A stretch of 64,000 nucleotides of DNA from an uncultured Clostridia bacterium. GTDB lineage: Bacteria > Bacillota > Clostridia > Christensenellales > CAG-314. The stretch lies in the NCBI GenBank assembly GCA_934230325.1, contig CAKQEP010000002.1:1-64000 (forward strand), written 5' to 3'. The notes beneath the pieces were generated by a model, which was not told the origin of the DNA, did not search any database, and was given only the letters and a program-made list of their open reading frames with translations. A program made the position numbers and the translations under genes. Below, one piece after another: positions 34,097-41,895 of this stretch; the stretch's first letter is position 1; each line of letters starts with the position of its first letter.

Positions 34097-34576
34097 TTAA
34101 GAGTTTAAGTAGTCGTACAGAGCGGAAAGAGTTGCGGCGTGAACTTGTTCATCGGCTAAAATTCTCTCCAAAAGACAAGCGACGCTTTTGTCGGATATAT
34201 TTTTTATCGCGCGGCGGTAGTTTTCTATCGCGCGTTGCTCGCTCAAAATATCTTCGTACAACATTTTTTTGACGCTTTGCGAGTAGTTTACGTATCCGCC
34301 GTTCCAAAAACTTCCCCTTGCGCCTATCATCGGATTGCCGCCGCTCAATAAAATCAATCTTGACAATATCCCGCAATGGTTCATTTCCGTAATGGCTATA
34401 TTCTTTAAAACATAAGCAATATCATCGTTGCTATTTGCCGTGATTTGGCTTTGGTACAGGTAGTCAAACACTGTCGTTATCTCGCTTTTGGGCGACGCAT
34501 AAAGACTTTGCAATATGTAGGCGTCTTTAAAGTTTTTCTGGGTAATTTCCGTTTTGGGATATTCCCCATCTGCCAC
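34097..34576 (-). CDS. Ferritin-like diiron protein
   Basis: 159 residues, four-helix-bundle type. Metal-ligand patterns are ITEMNHCGIL (Glu, His), EDILSEQRAIENYR (Glu, Glu) and LADEQVHA (Glu, His). The YWNGGYVNY-like segment (FWNGGYVNY) is common in a clostridial group related to bacterioferritin and CotJC. It may store iron, detoxify oxygen species or belong to the spore. The start is a GTG. The frame is open for 14 codons upstream but offers no better start, so the N terminus is uncertain. It follows rsmI in the same direction. Confidence 0.75.
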   Translation of the reverse strand: MADGEYPKTEITQKNFKDAYILQSLYASPKSEITTVFDYLYQSQITANSNDDIAYVLKNIAITEMNHCGILSRLILLSGGNPMIGARGSFWNGGYVNYSQSVKKMLYEDILSEQRAIENYRRAIKNISDKSVACLLERILADEQVHAATLSALYDYLNS

Positions 34577-34649
34577 TGTTTTTAATTCTCTGATATTCGT
34601 ACCGCTTTGCCCCCTGCCTTATTGTATTAAAAATCGGGCGGAAACGACA

Positions 34650-35435
34650 CTAAATCAACAGTTTGTAAATTTCGTTTTTGGAAACGCCTCTGTCCTTTGC
34701 CGTTTGCTTTATGGCGTCCATTTTGCTCATTCCCTTGTCGATATAAAACTCGACGTGTTGCTCGGGCGACAAAGTATTGAGCGCGTTTTGAGCGTCGGCT
34801 TTTTGTACGACTATGACGTACTCGCCCTTCGCGTCTTCTATCCGAGCAGTAGACAAATCAAAAAACTCCGCTTTTTCGTGCATTTTGGTCAATTCCTTTA
34901 TTACGGCAACTTTTCTGTCCCCCAAAGCGGCGTAAAGATATTTAAGGTCGTCGTTAAGGTCGTGCGGCGCACTGTAAAAAATAAGAGTCGCGTTGCCTAA
35001 TCCGTCGATTAGTTTGTCTTTGTCGGCGGTTTTTGAAGGTAAAAATCCTACAAAAGTAAAAGGCGGTAAAAACCCGCTCATGGCAAAAGCGGTGACTGCG
35101 GCGCATGCGCCCGTGACGACGGAATATTTTTCTCCCGCCGCTTTGCATGCGTTGACAAGCACCGTTCCCGGATCGGATATGCAAGGCATACCTGCGTCGC
35201 TTATCACGCTGACGGTTTTTCCTTCTCGGCTAAGCGACAAAATATAGTCGCAACGGCTTTGCTCGTTGAATTTGTGATAACTTTTTAGCGGAACGGTTAT
35301 CCCGTAATGCGACAGCAAAACGGAACTATGCCGCGTGTCTTCGCAAAAAATCACGTCGCTTTCTTTAAGTATGCGCAACGCTCGTTGCGAAATATCTTCG
35401 AGATTGCCTATAGGCGTGGCAACAAAATAAATCAT
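34650..35435 (-). CDS. rsmI: 16S rRNA (cytidine-1402-2'-O)-methyltransferase
   Basis: 261 residues, a tetrapyrrole-methylase fold. Motifs: VATPIGNLEDISQRAL at the start, CEDTRHSSVLLSHYGI, SDAGMPCISDPG and GFLPPFTFVGFLPSK. It methylates the ribose of C1402 in 16S rRNA. The start follows AAGGAGAG. It sits directly after the trmN6-like gene, as yabC follows yabB in Bacillus. Confidence 0.95.
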   Translation of the reverse strand: MIYFVATPIGNLEDISQRALRILKESDVIFCEDTRHSSVLLSHYGITVPLKSYHKFNEQSRCDYILSLSREGKTVSVISDAGMPCISDPGTVLVNACKAAGEKYSVVTGACAAVTAFAMSGFLPPFTFVGFLPSKTADKDKLIDGLGNATLIFYSAPHDLNDDLKYLYAALGDRKVAVIKELTKMHEKAEFFDLSTARIEDAKGEYVIVVQKADAQNALNTLSPEQHVEFYIDKGMSKMDAIKQTAKDRGVSKNEIYKLLI

Positions 35436-35447
35436 TTGCTCTCCTTA

Positions 35448-36188
35448 TCAGTCAAAACTTTCCCCGTAAAGTTTTTTTATCGTAGGCGTATAGTTTCCGT
35501 CATTGTCAAACACCGTCACGGGCGGCAACCATTTTAGCCCGTCTTTGCCGCCAAACGTAAACTTTGCCAAAAACAAATTGGGCGTAGCGCCCGCACGCGG
35601 ATATACGAGAGAAACTTCCTTTGCTTTAAGTCCGTGTTTGTCCGCCGTAGCGCAAGCGGAAGCAAACCGCTCCGCCTGATGCACCAAAAACAAATTTCCG
35701 CCAAATTTGAGCAATTTTGACGACTCTAAAAACACGTCGTCCAACGTCAACTTGATTTCGTGCCGACACACGGCTATATCGTCGTCGGCTTGCCTTTCTC
35801 CGCTACCCGCTTTGCGATACGGCGGATTTACGATGACGGCGTCAAACCCGCCGCCCAAAGTTTTGTGTATGCCTCGCGCGTCTGCGCAAACCACCTTAAT
35901 AACGTCGCAAAGACCGTTAATTTCAATGCTTCGAGCCGCCATATCCGCCATTTTGGGCAAAATTTCTATGCCGACGACGCTTGCAGGGTGCTGTTTTGCG
36001 GCAACGAGCGTGGCAATAACGCCGCTACCCAAACCGATTTCCACAATTCTTTTGTTTTTTACGCCGCGCACAAAGTTTGCAAGCAACACGGCGTCGGTAG
36101 TAAATCGATACCCGTCGGCGGACTGAATTATTTTTAATCCTTTGTACTGCAAATCTTCTATCTGCTCGCCTTGTTTCAACTGTGTCAT
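35448..36188 (-). CDS. tRNA1(Val) adenine-37 N6-methyltransferase-like protein
   Basis: 246 residues, a YabB/YfiC (TrmN6) Rossmann methyltransferase. SAM motif VEIGLGSGVIATLVA near residue 44, acidic GIEILPKMADMA, and the N6-adenine motif NPPY in VIVNPPYRKAG. It is likely to modify A37 of a tRNA. A promoter -10 box ends only six bases before the ATG and there is no ribosome binding site, so the mRNA appears leaderless. The promoter is back to back with that of the MarR gene. Confidence 0.9.
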   Translation of the reverse strand: MTQLKQGEQIEDLQYKGLKIIQSADGYRFTTDAVLLANFVRGVKNKRIVEIGLGSGVIATLVAAKQHPASVVGIEILPKMADMAARSIEINGLCDVIKVVCADARGIHKTLGGGFDAVIVNPPYRKAGSGERQADDDIAVCRHEIKLTLDDVFLESSKLLKFGGNLFLVHQAERFASACATADKHGLKAKEVSLVYPRAGATPNLFLAKFTFGGKDGLKWLPPVTVFDNDGNYTPTIKKLYGESFD

Positions 36189-36194
36189 AATCTG

Positions 36195-36223
36195 ATTTTA
36201 ACACATCGCCGTCGGTATTGCAA
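36195..36223 (-). promoter_or_regulatory. Promoter giving a leaderless trmN6-like mRNA
   Basis: TTGCAA (36218-36223), 17 bases, TAAAAT (36195-36200), then six bases to the ATG. Confidence 0.7.
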
Positions 36224-36263
36224 GCCGCCGCTTTAAACTTGCGCGATACAATACGAAAAACGG

Positions 36264-36292
36264 TTGCTTAAACCCGCCAAATTTGCTAAAAT
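36264..36292 (+). promoter_or_regulatory. Promoter giving a leaderless marR mRNA
   Basis: TTGCTT (36264-36269), 17 bases, TAAAAT (36287-36292), then six bases (TTAATT) to the ATG. Confidence 0.7.
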
Positions 36293-36298
36293 TTAATT

Positions 36299-36802
36299 AT
36301 GACGGATTTCGATTTTGATTTTTATAAAAATTTGTACGCAAAAAATACACGCCTAAACAATCTCGGACGAAGAAAACTTATCTGCCCGCCCGTTCTTGCC
36401 GACCGCCTGCACGAAGTCGCCCTAAACCTGACCGTGCCGGAAGTGAGTATTCTTGCAACGTTGGAAAACAAGTTGGGAATCGACAACCTTAAAAGTACGC
36501 CGCTATGTATGAAACAGTTTGCGGAGTTGCTCGGTTTTTGCAAAGCAACAATTTCCGTTGCGGTAGGCAGATTAGTAAAAAAACAACTCGTAGAAAAATA
36601 TTACTTAAACAACAACCGCAAAACGACTTATTTAAGACTGACGGAAACGGGCAAACAGTTGGGAGAAAACGAGGATAACATACACGCCGCATTTTTGCAG
36701 AGCCAACTTACTAAACACTTTGACGCAGAAGAAATTAAAGCCTTTAACGACGCTTACGACACTCTCATCGGCGTAATAAAAAAATTTGACGATACGATAT
36801 AA
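36299..36802 (+). CDS. MarR family transcriptional regulator
   Basis: 167 residues. The winged-helix core reads MKQFAELLGFCKATISVAVGRLVKKQLVEKYYLNNNRKTTYLRLTETGKQL (given in outline: recognition helix at about residues 78-92, wing at 97-112), with flanking helices for dimerisation. It probably represses a nearby gene; the divergent trmN6-like gene and its own promoter are the nearest candidates. No Shine-Dalgarno site is present, and the predicted transcription start falls on the ATG. Confidence 0.85.
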   Translation: MTDFDFDFYKNLYAKNTRLNNLGRRKLICPPVLADRLHEVALNLTVPEVSILATLENKLGIDNLKSTPLCMKQFAELLGFCKATISVAVGRLVKKQLVEKYYLNNNRKTTYLRLTETGKQLGENEDNIHAAFLQSQLTKHFDAEEIKAFNDAYDTLIGVIKKFDDTI

Positions 36803-36863
36803 AAAGGTCAAAAAACAAAAAATCGGTTTTTAAACTCACTGACAAACAAAGTTGCCGCATTAA

Positions 36864-36889
36864 AAAACACCGCGTTTTGCGGTGTTTTT
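36864..36889 (-). terminator. Terminator after the ferredoxin gene
   Basis: Stem AACACCGC / GCGGTGTT with A and T runs on either side, between the convergent marR and ferredoxin genes. It can act in both directions. Confidence 0.8.
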
Positions 36890-36903
36890 TGTTTTTGTTG
36901 TTT

Positions 36904-37074
36904 TTAGCCTTCGCTGATTGCGTTTACGGGGCAACCGGCAGCGCAAGCGCCGCAATCGATGCAAGCAGAAGCGTCGATTTGATATTTGTCGTCGCCTTCG
37001 CTGATTGCGCCTACGGGGCAGGTAGCGGCGCAAGCGCCGCATTTGATGCATTCATTACTTATTTTGTGTGCCAT
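36904..37074 (-). CDS. 2[4Fe-4S] ferredoxin
   Basis: 56 residues, from an ATG after AAAGGAG. Two clostridial-type cluster motifs, CIKCGACAATCPVGAI and CIDCGACAAGCPVNAI, are nearly exact internal repeats. It is a low-potential electron carrier of anaerobes, a plausible partner for the NfnAB complex encoded at 43.8-46.1 kb and for other redox enzymes. The gene is short, repetitive and lies alone between ricT and marR. Confidence 0.95.
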   Translation of the reverse strand: MAHKISNECIKCGACAATCPVGAISEGDDKYQIDASACIDCGACAAGCPVNAISEG

Positions 37075-37150
37075 AAATCTATCTCCTTTGTCTTTAAGAC
37101 AATAATATTTTAATACATACGCAAATATTTGTCAACGGTTATCGACAAAA

Positions 37151-38044
37151 TCAATCCAACAATTCGCTCAAATCCGCAGGAATATCCGTATCGAGGTCGT
37201 TGTCGGCGTTTTTTTCCTGTTCTGCGGCGGTTGGCTTGCCAAATTTGACGTCCTCCAAAGGATAAACGTCTACTTCTGCAATTCCGTCAACGTCGGAAAG
37301 TTTTGTCTTTATCGTGCGCTTTAACAAGTCGACGCTTTCTACCGTCGCTTTGCCCTTTGGCGTGGTAACGATACTGCCCACTTTGGGCATAAGTTTGAGC
37401 GTTTCGGCATAGTGGGCGTTTTCGTACTTTAAACAACACATAAGTCTGCCGCAAAGTCCGCTGATTTTTGCGGGATTAAGCGACAATCCTTGATTTTTTG
37501 CCATCTTTATCGATACGCGCTCAAAATCGTTTAAAAATGCGTTGCAACAACAAGGTCTGCCGCAACTACCCAAGCCGCCGAGCATCTTTGTTTCGTCGCG
37601 TATGCCGATTTGACGCAACTCTATGCGTGCGTGAAACATTGCCGCAAGGTCCTTTACCAAATCGCGAAAATCAACTCTGCCTTCCGCAGTAAAATAAAAA
37701 ACTATTTTGCTGTTGTCAAAAGTCAAGTCGATATCTTTAAGGTGCATATCGAGTTTGTGATCGTCGATTTTTTGCTTTGCTCTTTGCATTATCGAGGCTT
37801 TCTGCTCGAGATTTTTGCGGTAATGCTCCGTATCCTTTTCCGTCGCTTTGCGTTTGACGGGTTTGAGTTCTCCAACGATATTTTTGCGCGATACTTCCTT
37901 GTTGGCAATAGAAATAATACCGTACTCTACGCCGCGCGCCGTTTCTACTATCACGCCGTCGCCTACGCAAAAATCTATTTTGGTCGGGTCAAAAAAATAT
38001 GATTTGCCCGTAGATTTAAATTTTACACCAACTATTGTCGGCAT
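37151..38044 (-). CDS. ricT: PSP1-domain protein RicT (YaaT)
   Basis: 297 residues with the PSP1 domain and the Cys-rich stretch LGGLGSCGRPCCCNAF followed by CGRLMCCLKYE, the iron-sulfur ligands of the Ric (Y) complex. In Bacillus the complex supports RNase Y processing, sporulation and competence; by homology the same is expected here. The start has GGAGG and lies 13 bases inside holB, as in the usual holB-yaaT pair. The C-terminal tail is acidic. Confidence 0.93.
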   Translation of the reverse strand: MPTIVGVKFKSTGKSYFFDPTKIDFCVGDGVIVETARGVEYGIISIANKEVSRKNIVGELKPVKRKATEKDTEHYRKNLEQKASIMQRAKQKIDDHKLDMHLKDIDLTFDNSKIVFYFTAEGRVDFRDLVKDLAAMFHARIELRQIGIRDETKMLGGLGSCGRPCCCNAFLNDFERVSIKMAKNQGLSLNPAKISGLCGRLMCCLKYENAHYAETLKLMPKVGSIVTTPKGKATVESVDLLKRTIKTKLSDVDGIAEVDVYPLEDVKFGKPTAAEQEKNADNDLDTDIPADLSELLD

Positions 38045-38997
38045 CTGTACTTTACCTCCAGTATATTAAGCAGTAAATTGTCGGTCACCGTATTAAATCC
38101 GACGTAATTGTCAAGCATCGTTTTTGCCCGTTCCGTAAGCGATATTATTTTGGTCACGGCGGCGGGAGTGTACGACGCTGCAATTTGTATTATATCATCT
38201 TTTTTTGATAAATTCAATATTTCGCAACCTTTTGCGTCAAGCAAAACGGCGTCAAATAGCAGATTTTGGATTATTTCCAGCATATCCGCATATTTTTCCT
38301 TGTATTTTGCCATAATCGGCAACCACAAAACTATGTCTTTTGAAGTTTTTAGCCCGACAAGCATTTTGCTCATGTCGTCTATGCACCCCAAGTAAAACGG
38401 CGTGTCGGCAATATATGTCGCTTTGCCCGCGCTACCGCCTGCAAGCCTTGCTACGACGGCGGCTTTTTCCTTCGGAGCGCCGCGCTTGTTTAAAAAATCC
38501 GCTATCGTTTCCGCGTCAAAACACCCGATATTAGTCACCTGACAACGACTTTTGACCGTCATCAACAATTCTTCCGCATTTATGCAGGCAATCGCGATTA
38601 TTACGTTTTTGGGCGGTTCTTCCAAAATTTTGAGAAGTTTGTTTTGCCAGTCTTCTCTGACGCCGCCGCTTGCGTCGATACAAAATATTTTCTTTTTTTC
38701 CGACAACGGAGAAGTCGCGCTTTGCCGTATCAAAACTTCTATATCCGCAACGGCAATTTTTTGTCTGCCGTCCGACGGAAAAAAGTATACGTCGGGACAT
38801 ACTTTTTTTGTTATTTTGTCATAAAGTTCGCCGCCTATATCGCCGTTTAATGCGTAAGTCGCAAAAAAACCAAACATTCCGTCGTAAAGAATACTGTCTT
38901 TGCATTGCAAAATAAAGGCGTGGTTGTCGTTGCCGTCTTTAAACCGCTCCTTTAAAAAATTTAGTCCGTTGTCCTTTTTTAACAGTTCTTGATACAT
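38032..38997 (-). CDS. holB: DNA polymerase III delta' subunit
   Basis: 321 residues. The clamp-loader signature region includes VADIEVLIRQSATSPLSEKKKIFCID, the KLLKILEEPP motif near residue 142 and a sensor SRCQ. The Walker A GxxGxGK and the zinc ribbon are both absent, as in many delta' subunits of low-GC bacteria. It loads the sliding clamp together with delta and tau. It overlaps ricT by 13 bases and follows tmk by 21. Confidence 0.88.
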   Translation of the reverse strand: MYQELLKKDNGLNFLKERFKDGNDNHAFILQCKDSILYDGMFGFFATYALNGDIGGELYDKITKKVCPDVYFFPSDGRQKIAVADIEVLIRQSATSPLSEKKKIFCIDASGGVREDWQNKLLKILEEPPKNVIIAIACINAEELLMTVKSRCQVTNIGCFDAETIADFLNKRGAPKEKAAVVARLAGGSAGKATYIADTPFYLGCIDDMSKMLVGLKTSKDIVLWLPIMAKYKEKYADMLEIIQNLLFDAVLLDAKGCEILNLSKKDDIIQIAASYTPAAVTKIISLTERAKTMLDNYVGFNTVTDNLLLNILEVKYRCRQ

Positions 38998-39018
38998 ACC
39001 GTTTGTTTAAAAACTCTT

Positions 39019-39642
39019 TTAAGCAAATATTCCCCTTGCCTTTAATGCGGCAATGATTTTGCCAAAAGTTTCGTCCTTTGCGCCACTTGCGTCGATAACG
39101 ACGTATCTGTCTTTGTCACGCGCCGCCAACATCTTGTAGGCGTCGTAAACCTTTTGATGAAATTCTATATCCAACTGCTCCAGCCTGTCCTTTTTGTCCG
39201 CGCCGCCTTTACGCGCAAACGCCTGCTTTGGCGGAAGGTCTAAAAACAACGTGTACTGCGGCATATATTCTCCCACCGCCAACGCGTTAAGACGCTCGAT
39301 TTTTTCAAGCCCCAACCCTCTCGCTATACCTTGATAAGCGTAGGAAGAATCGACAAAACGGTCGCAAAACACCGTTTTGCCCTCGTTAAGCGCAGGGATT
39401 ACTATTTCCTGAAGGTGCTGAACTCGACTCGCCGCATACAAAAACGCTTCGCAATCGTCGGTAATATCCTTGTTGTCCGCGTCGAGAATAATTTCCCTTA
39501 TTTTTTCCGCAACGCGACTGCCGCCCGGTTCTCTCGTAAACAAAACGTTAAAACCGTTGTCGGCGCAATACTGCTTTAATCTTTTGGTGTGGTAAGTTTT
39601 GCCTACCCCTTCGCAACCTTCTATCGTAATAAAATTTTTCAT
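39019..39642 (-). CDS. tmk: Thymidylate kinase
   Basis: 207 residues from the ATG at 39642, behind ACGGAG. P-loop EGCEGVGKT, the DR-x motif region FCDRFVDSSYAYQG, TREPGG and the lid. It phosphorylates dTMP to dTDP. The start overlaps the preceding stop (ATGA). The P-loop Glu/Gly pattern is normal for the family. Confidence 0.95.
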   Translation of the reverse strand: MKNFITIEGCEGVGKTYHTKRLKQYCADNGFNVLFTREPGGSRVAEKIREIILDADNKDITDDCEAFLYAASRVQHLQEIVIPALNEGKTVFCDRFVDSSYAYQGIARGLGLEKIERLNALAVGEYMPQYTLFLDLPPKQAFARKGGADKKDRLEQLDIEFHQKVYDAYKMLAARDKDRYVVIDASGAKDETFGKIIAALKARGIFA

Positions 39643-40733
39643 ATTTCTCCGTAACAAAACGGTCCGTCGCAAGCCGTTTTGTCATCCTCGTCAAAAGTTT
39701 TTTTCGCCATAACGTTTAGCGTTTTGAGTAGCCTTAAAATATCTTTTTTTGCGTCGAAATAACTTAAATAACACAACACTTTGCTACCCGAAAACATCTC
39801 GCAAAAAACGTTTCTGTCCGCCAAATATTGCCAAGCCGTTTTGCCGCTGATTTTCAATCCGCAAAAATCCAAAGTGAGTTTTGTAAAATCGTCGTAGTAC
39901 AAAGCGGATATTTTTTTGTCGAGATTTTTTATCAGATATTCAACGTCGTCGTACAGCCTGTCCAAATTTTTTTGCGCGATTTTTGCCGCAAGGTTTCTTG
40001 CCGCGTCGATACTTGCCATCAGCGGATAAGACGGACTCGTCGTGCTTAAAAGATTGATATTTTGTTTTAATCGCTTAAACAGCGCGTCGTCGTTTGACAT
40101 CACGACAGCCGTTTGAGTCATTGCCCCCAGCGTTTTGTGCGTGCTTACGACGCAAGCGTCGCAAAAACCTACTGCGGAAGGCGGCAATTTTTTGCTCAAG
40201 CCAAAGTGCGCTCCGTGCGCGGCGTCGACAAACAGAGTTCCGCCTACGTCCTTTACCGCCTTAAAAACGGCGGGCAAATCGCATACCTTGCCAAAGTAGT
40301 CGGGATACACCGCCAAGACGGTTTTTATGCCGTCGGACTGATAGGCTTTTTTAATTTGTTGCGGGGTAAGATTGTCGCAAAGGAATACTTCACTTCCAAA
40401 CAATTTTGCGCCGCGCTCGACGGAAATATGGTAGTCGTCGGTCAAAATTTTTCCGCCGCTCAAGCTCAAAAAAGCCATCACGCCCTGACTGCTTCCGTTT
40501 GTGGTAAACACGGCGTTTTTTGCGCCAAACAGGTCGGCAAATTTTTGTTGCGCCGCTTTTATCACGCCTTGCGGATTGTCGAGATTGTCGTCAAAACCCA
40601 ACTCCGTAATATCAAAATCGGTACAAAAATCAAAATCGAGCCTGCCTTTGTGCGCCGGCATATGCAGTCGCAAAGGTTTTTTTGCGGCGTACTTTTTTAA
40701 ACAATCGTACAGCGGAGCGTCGTCAAAAATCAA
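39639..40733 (-). CDS. Short Orn/Lys/Arg-decarboxylase-fold PLP enzyme (YaaO-like)
   Basis: 364 residues if it starts at the TTG at 40733, six bases after GGAGG and overlapping the glycerate kinase stop as TTGA; no ATG fits. Features: LHMPAHKGR at the N terminus, the glycine-rich TNGSSQGVMAF, DAAHGAHFG and the PLP lysine in STHKTLGAMTQ. It is over 100 residues shorter than typical YaaO-type decarboxylases (about 480) and lacks most of the C-terminal domain. It occupies the yaaO position just before tmk, as in Bacillus. Amino acid decarboxylation is likely but the substrate is not known; activity of the short form is uncertain. Confidence 0.82.
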   Translation of the reverse strand: MIFDDAPLYDCLKKYAAKKPLRLHMPAHKGRLDFDFCTDFDITELGFDDNLDNPQGVIKAAQQKFADLFGAKNAVFTTNGSSQGVMAFLSLSGGKILTDDYHISVERGAKLFGSEVFLCDNLTPQQIKKAYQSDGIKTVLAVYPDYFGKVCDLPAVFKAVKDVGGTLFVDAAHGAHFGLSKKLPPSAVGFCDACVVSTHKTLGAMTQTAVVMSNDDALFKRLKQNINLLSTTSPSYPLMASIDAARNLAAKIAQKNLDRLYDDVEYLIKNLDKKISALYYDDFTKLTLDFCGLKISGKTAWQYLADRNVFCEMFSGSKVLCYLSYFDAKKDILRLLKTLNVMAKKTFDEDDKTACDGPFCYGEI

Positions 40734-41875
40734 AACAAACCTCCGTTTGCTCTTGCGTGTTTTATTTGCCAAAAACCTATTAGTTCGTCCATAAACGCAG
40801 CAAGCGCAAGGCTTGTACTTTCGTGCGGGTTTTTGACGGAAATATCGTTGTTTAACGCAAATATAGCAGCAACGCCGTCGGCGGCAAGTCGAGCCCTGTC
40901 GACGTTGCCTATTTTGCCCACTATATCCACGACGGGAACGTTTTGACGTCTTGCGTAACGGCAAACGGCGTTTAATACGTTGCCGTAAACGCTGTTGACG
41001 TCCAAACTTCCTTCTCCCGTAAAAATAACGTCGGCGTCCTTGATAAGCCCACCGAAGTTAACTATATCCAACACCGTATCTATGCCGCGACTTATCGTTG
41101 CGTCAAAAAAGGTCATTGCGCCGAGTCCCAAGCCGAAAGACGCGCCCGTACCGGCGTATTCGCGGTAGTCCCTGCCAAAATTACGCTTTAAAAAATCGCA
41201 AAAGGCGTTAAGACTGTTTTCCGCCGCTTGAACGTCTTCCGATTGCAAAATGTTTTTGTCGAGCAAGCGAGCGACAAGTCCGTTTTCTCCCGATACGGGA
41301 TAATTTTCTCCCGTCAACGCCACGACGTTTGTCATACTCAAATTTTTGCGCATCTGCGACAAATCTATCGTTACGACGTTGCCAAGTCGCAAAAAATCAG
41401 GTACAAACTCTTTGTACGACGCGTCAAAAAACTTTGCGCCCAGTGCCGCCGCCATTCCGCAACCGCAATCGGCAAGTACGTTTTGTCCCAAACACAAAAT
41501 AATTCTCGATACGTTAAAACGTAAAGCCTGCATGACGAGTTGCCCCACGCCGTAACTGCTTGCGCCGTATTTGCCCCGCGTACCGCAGTAAACCGACATC
41601 AACTGACTCGTTTCTATCACTGCGGTGTTTTCGTACACCATAAAATAGCACTTTGTCATCTGCATATCGGCGTTTAATGCGTTTACAAAAATCTTTTTGC
41701 CTTCCTTACAACACAAAAAAGCGTCGATACTGCCCGCGCCGCCGTCGGCAACGGGTACTTTGACTATTTCGCAAAAAGGGTAGTATTTGTTTATGCGATA
41801 CGCCATTATATCGCATACTTCCTTTGCGCTCAACACTCCTTTAAAGGAGTCGGGTGCTAATACCGCTTTTTGCAT
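40730..41875 (-). CDS. Glycerate kinase
   Basis: 381 residues from the ATG at 41875, after AAGGAG. It has the family opening LAPDSFKGVLSAKEV and the motifs PVADGGAGSIDAF and DVIFTGEGSLD near residue 290. It phosphorylates glycerate, usually at the 2-hydroxyl in this GlxK/GarK family, feeding lower glycolysis. It is packed between the SIS-domain gene (20-base gap) and the YaaO-like gene (4-base overlap), so it is part of one long unit. Confidence 0.9.
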   Translation of the reverse strand: MQKAVLAPDSFKGVLSAKEVCDIMAYRINKYYPFCEIVKVPVADGGAGSIDAFLCCKEGKKIFVNALNADMQMTKCYFMVYENTAVIETSQLMSVYCGTRGKYGASSYGVGQLVMQALRFNVSRIILCLGQNVLADCGCGMAAALGAKFFDASYKEFVPDFLRLGNVVTIDLSQMRKNLSMTNVVALTGENYPVSGENGLVARLLDKNILQSEDVQAAENSLNAFCDFLKRNFGRDYREYAGTGASFGLGLGAMTFFDATISRGIDTVLDIVNFGGLIKDADVIFTGEGSLDVNSVYGNVLNAVCRYARRQNVPVVDIVGKIGNVDRARLAADGVAAIFALNNDISVKNPHESTSLALAAFMDELIGFWQIKHARANGGLF

Positions 41876-41895
41876 ATTTTCTCCTTTTTTTGCCG

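Noticed and set aside
38032..38997. HolB as a broken or truncated clamp-loader gene
   Set aside because: Lack of Walker A and zinc ribbon is common for delta' subunits in this phylum. Length, KLLKILEEPP motif and synteny argue for an intact gene.
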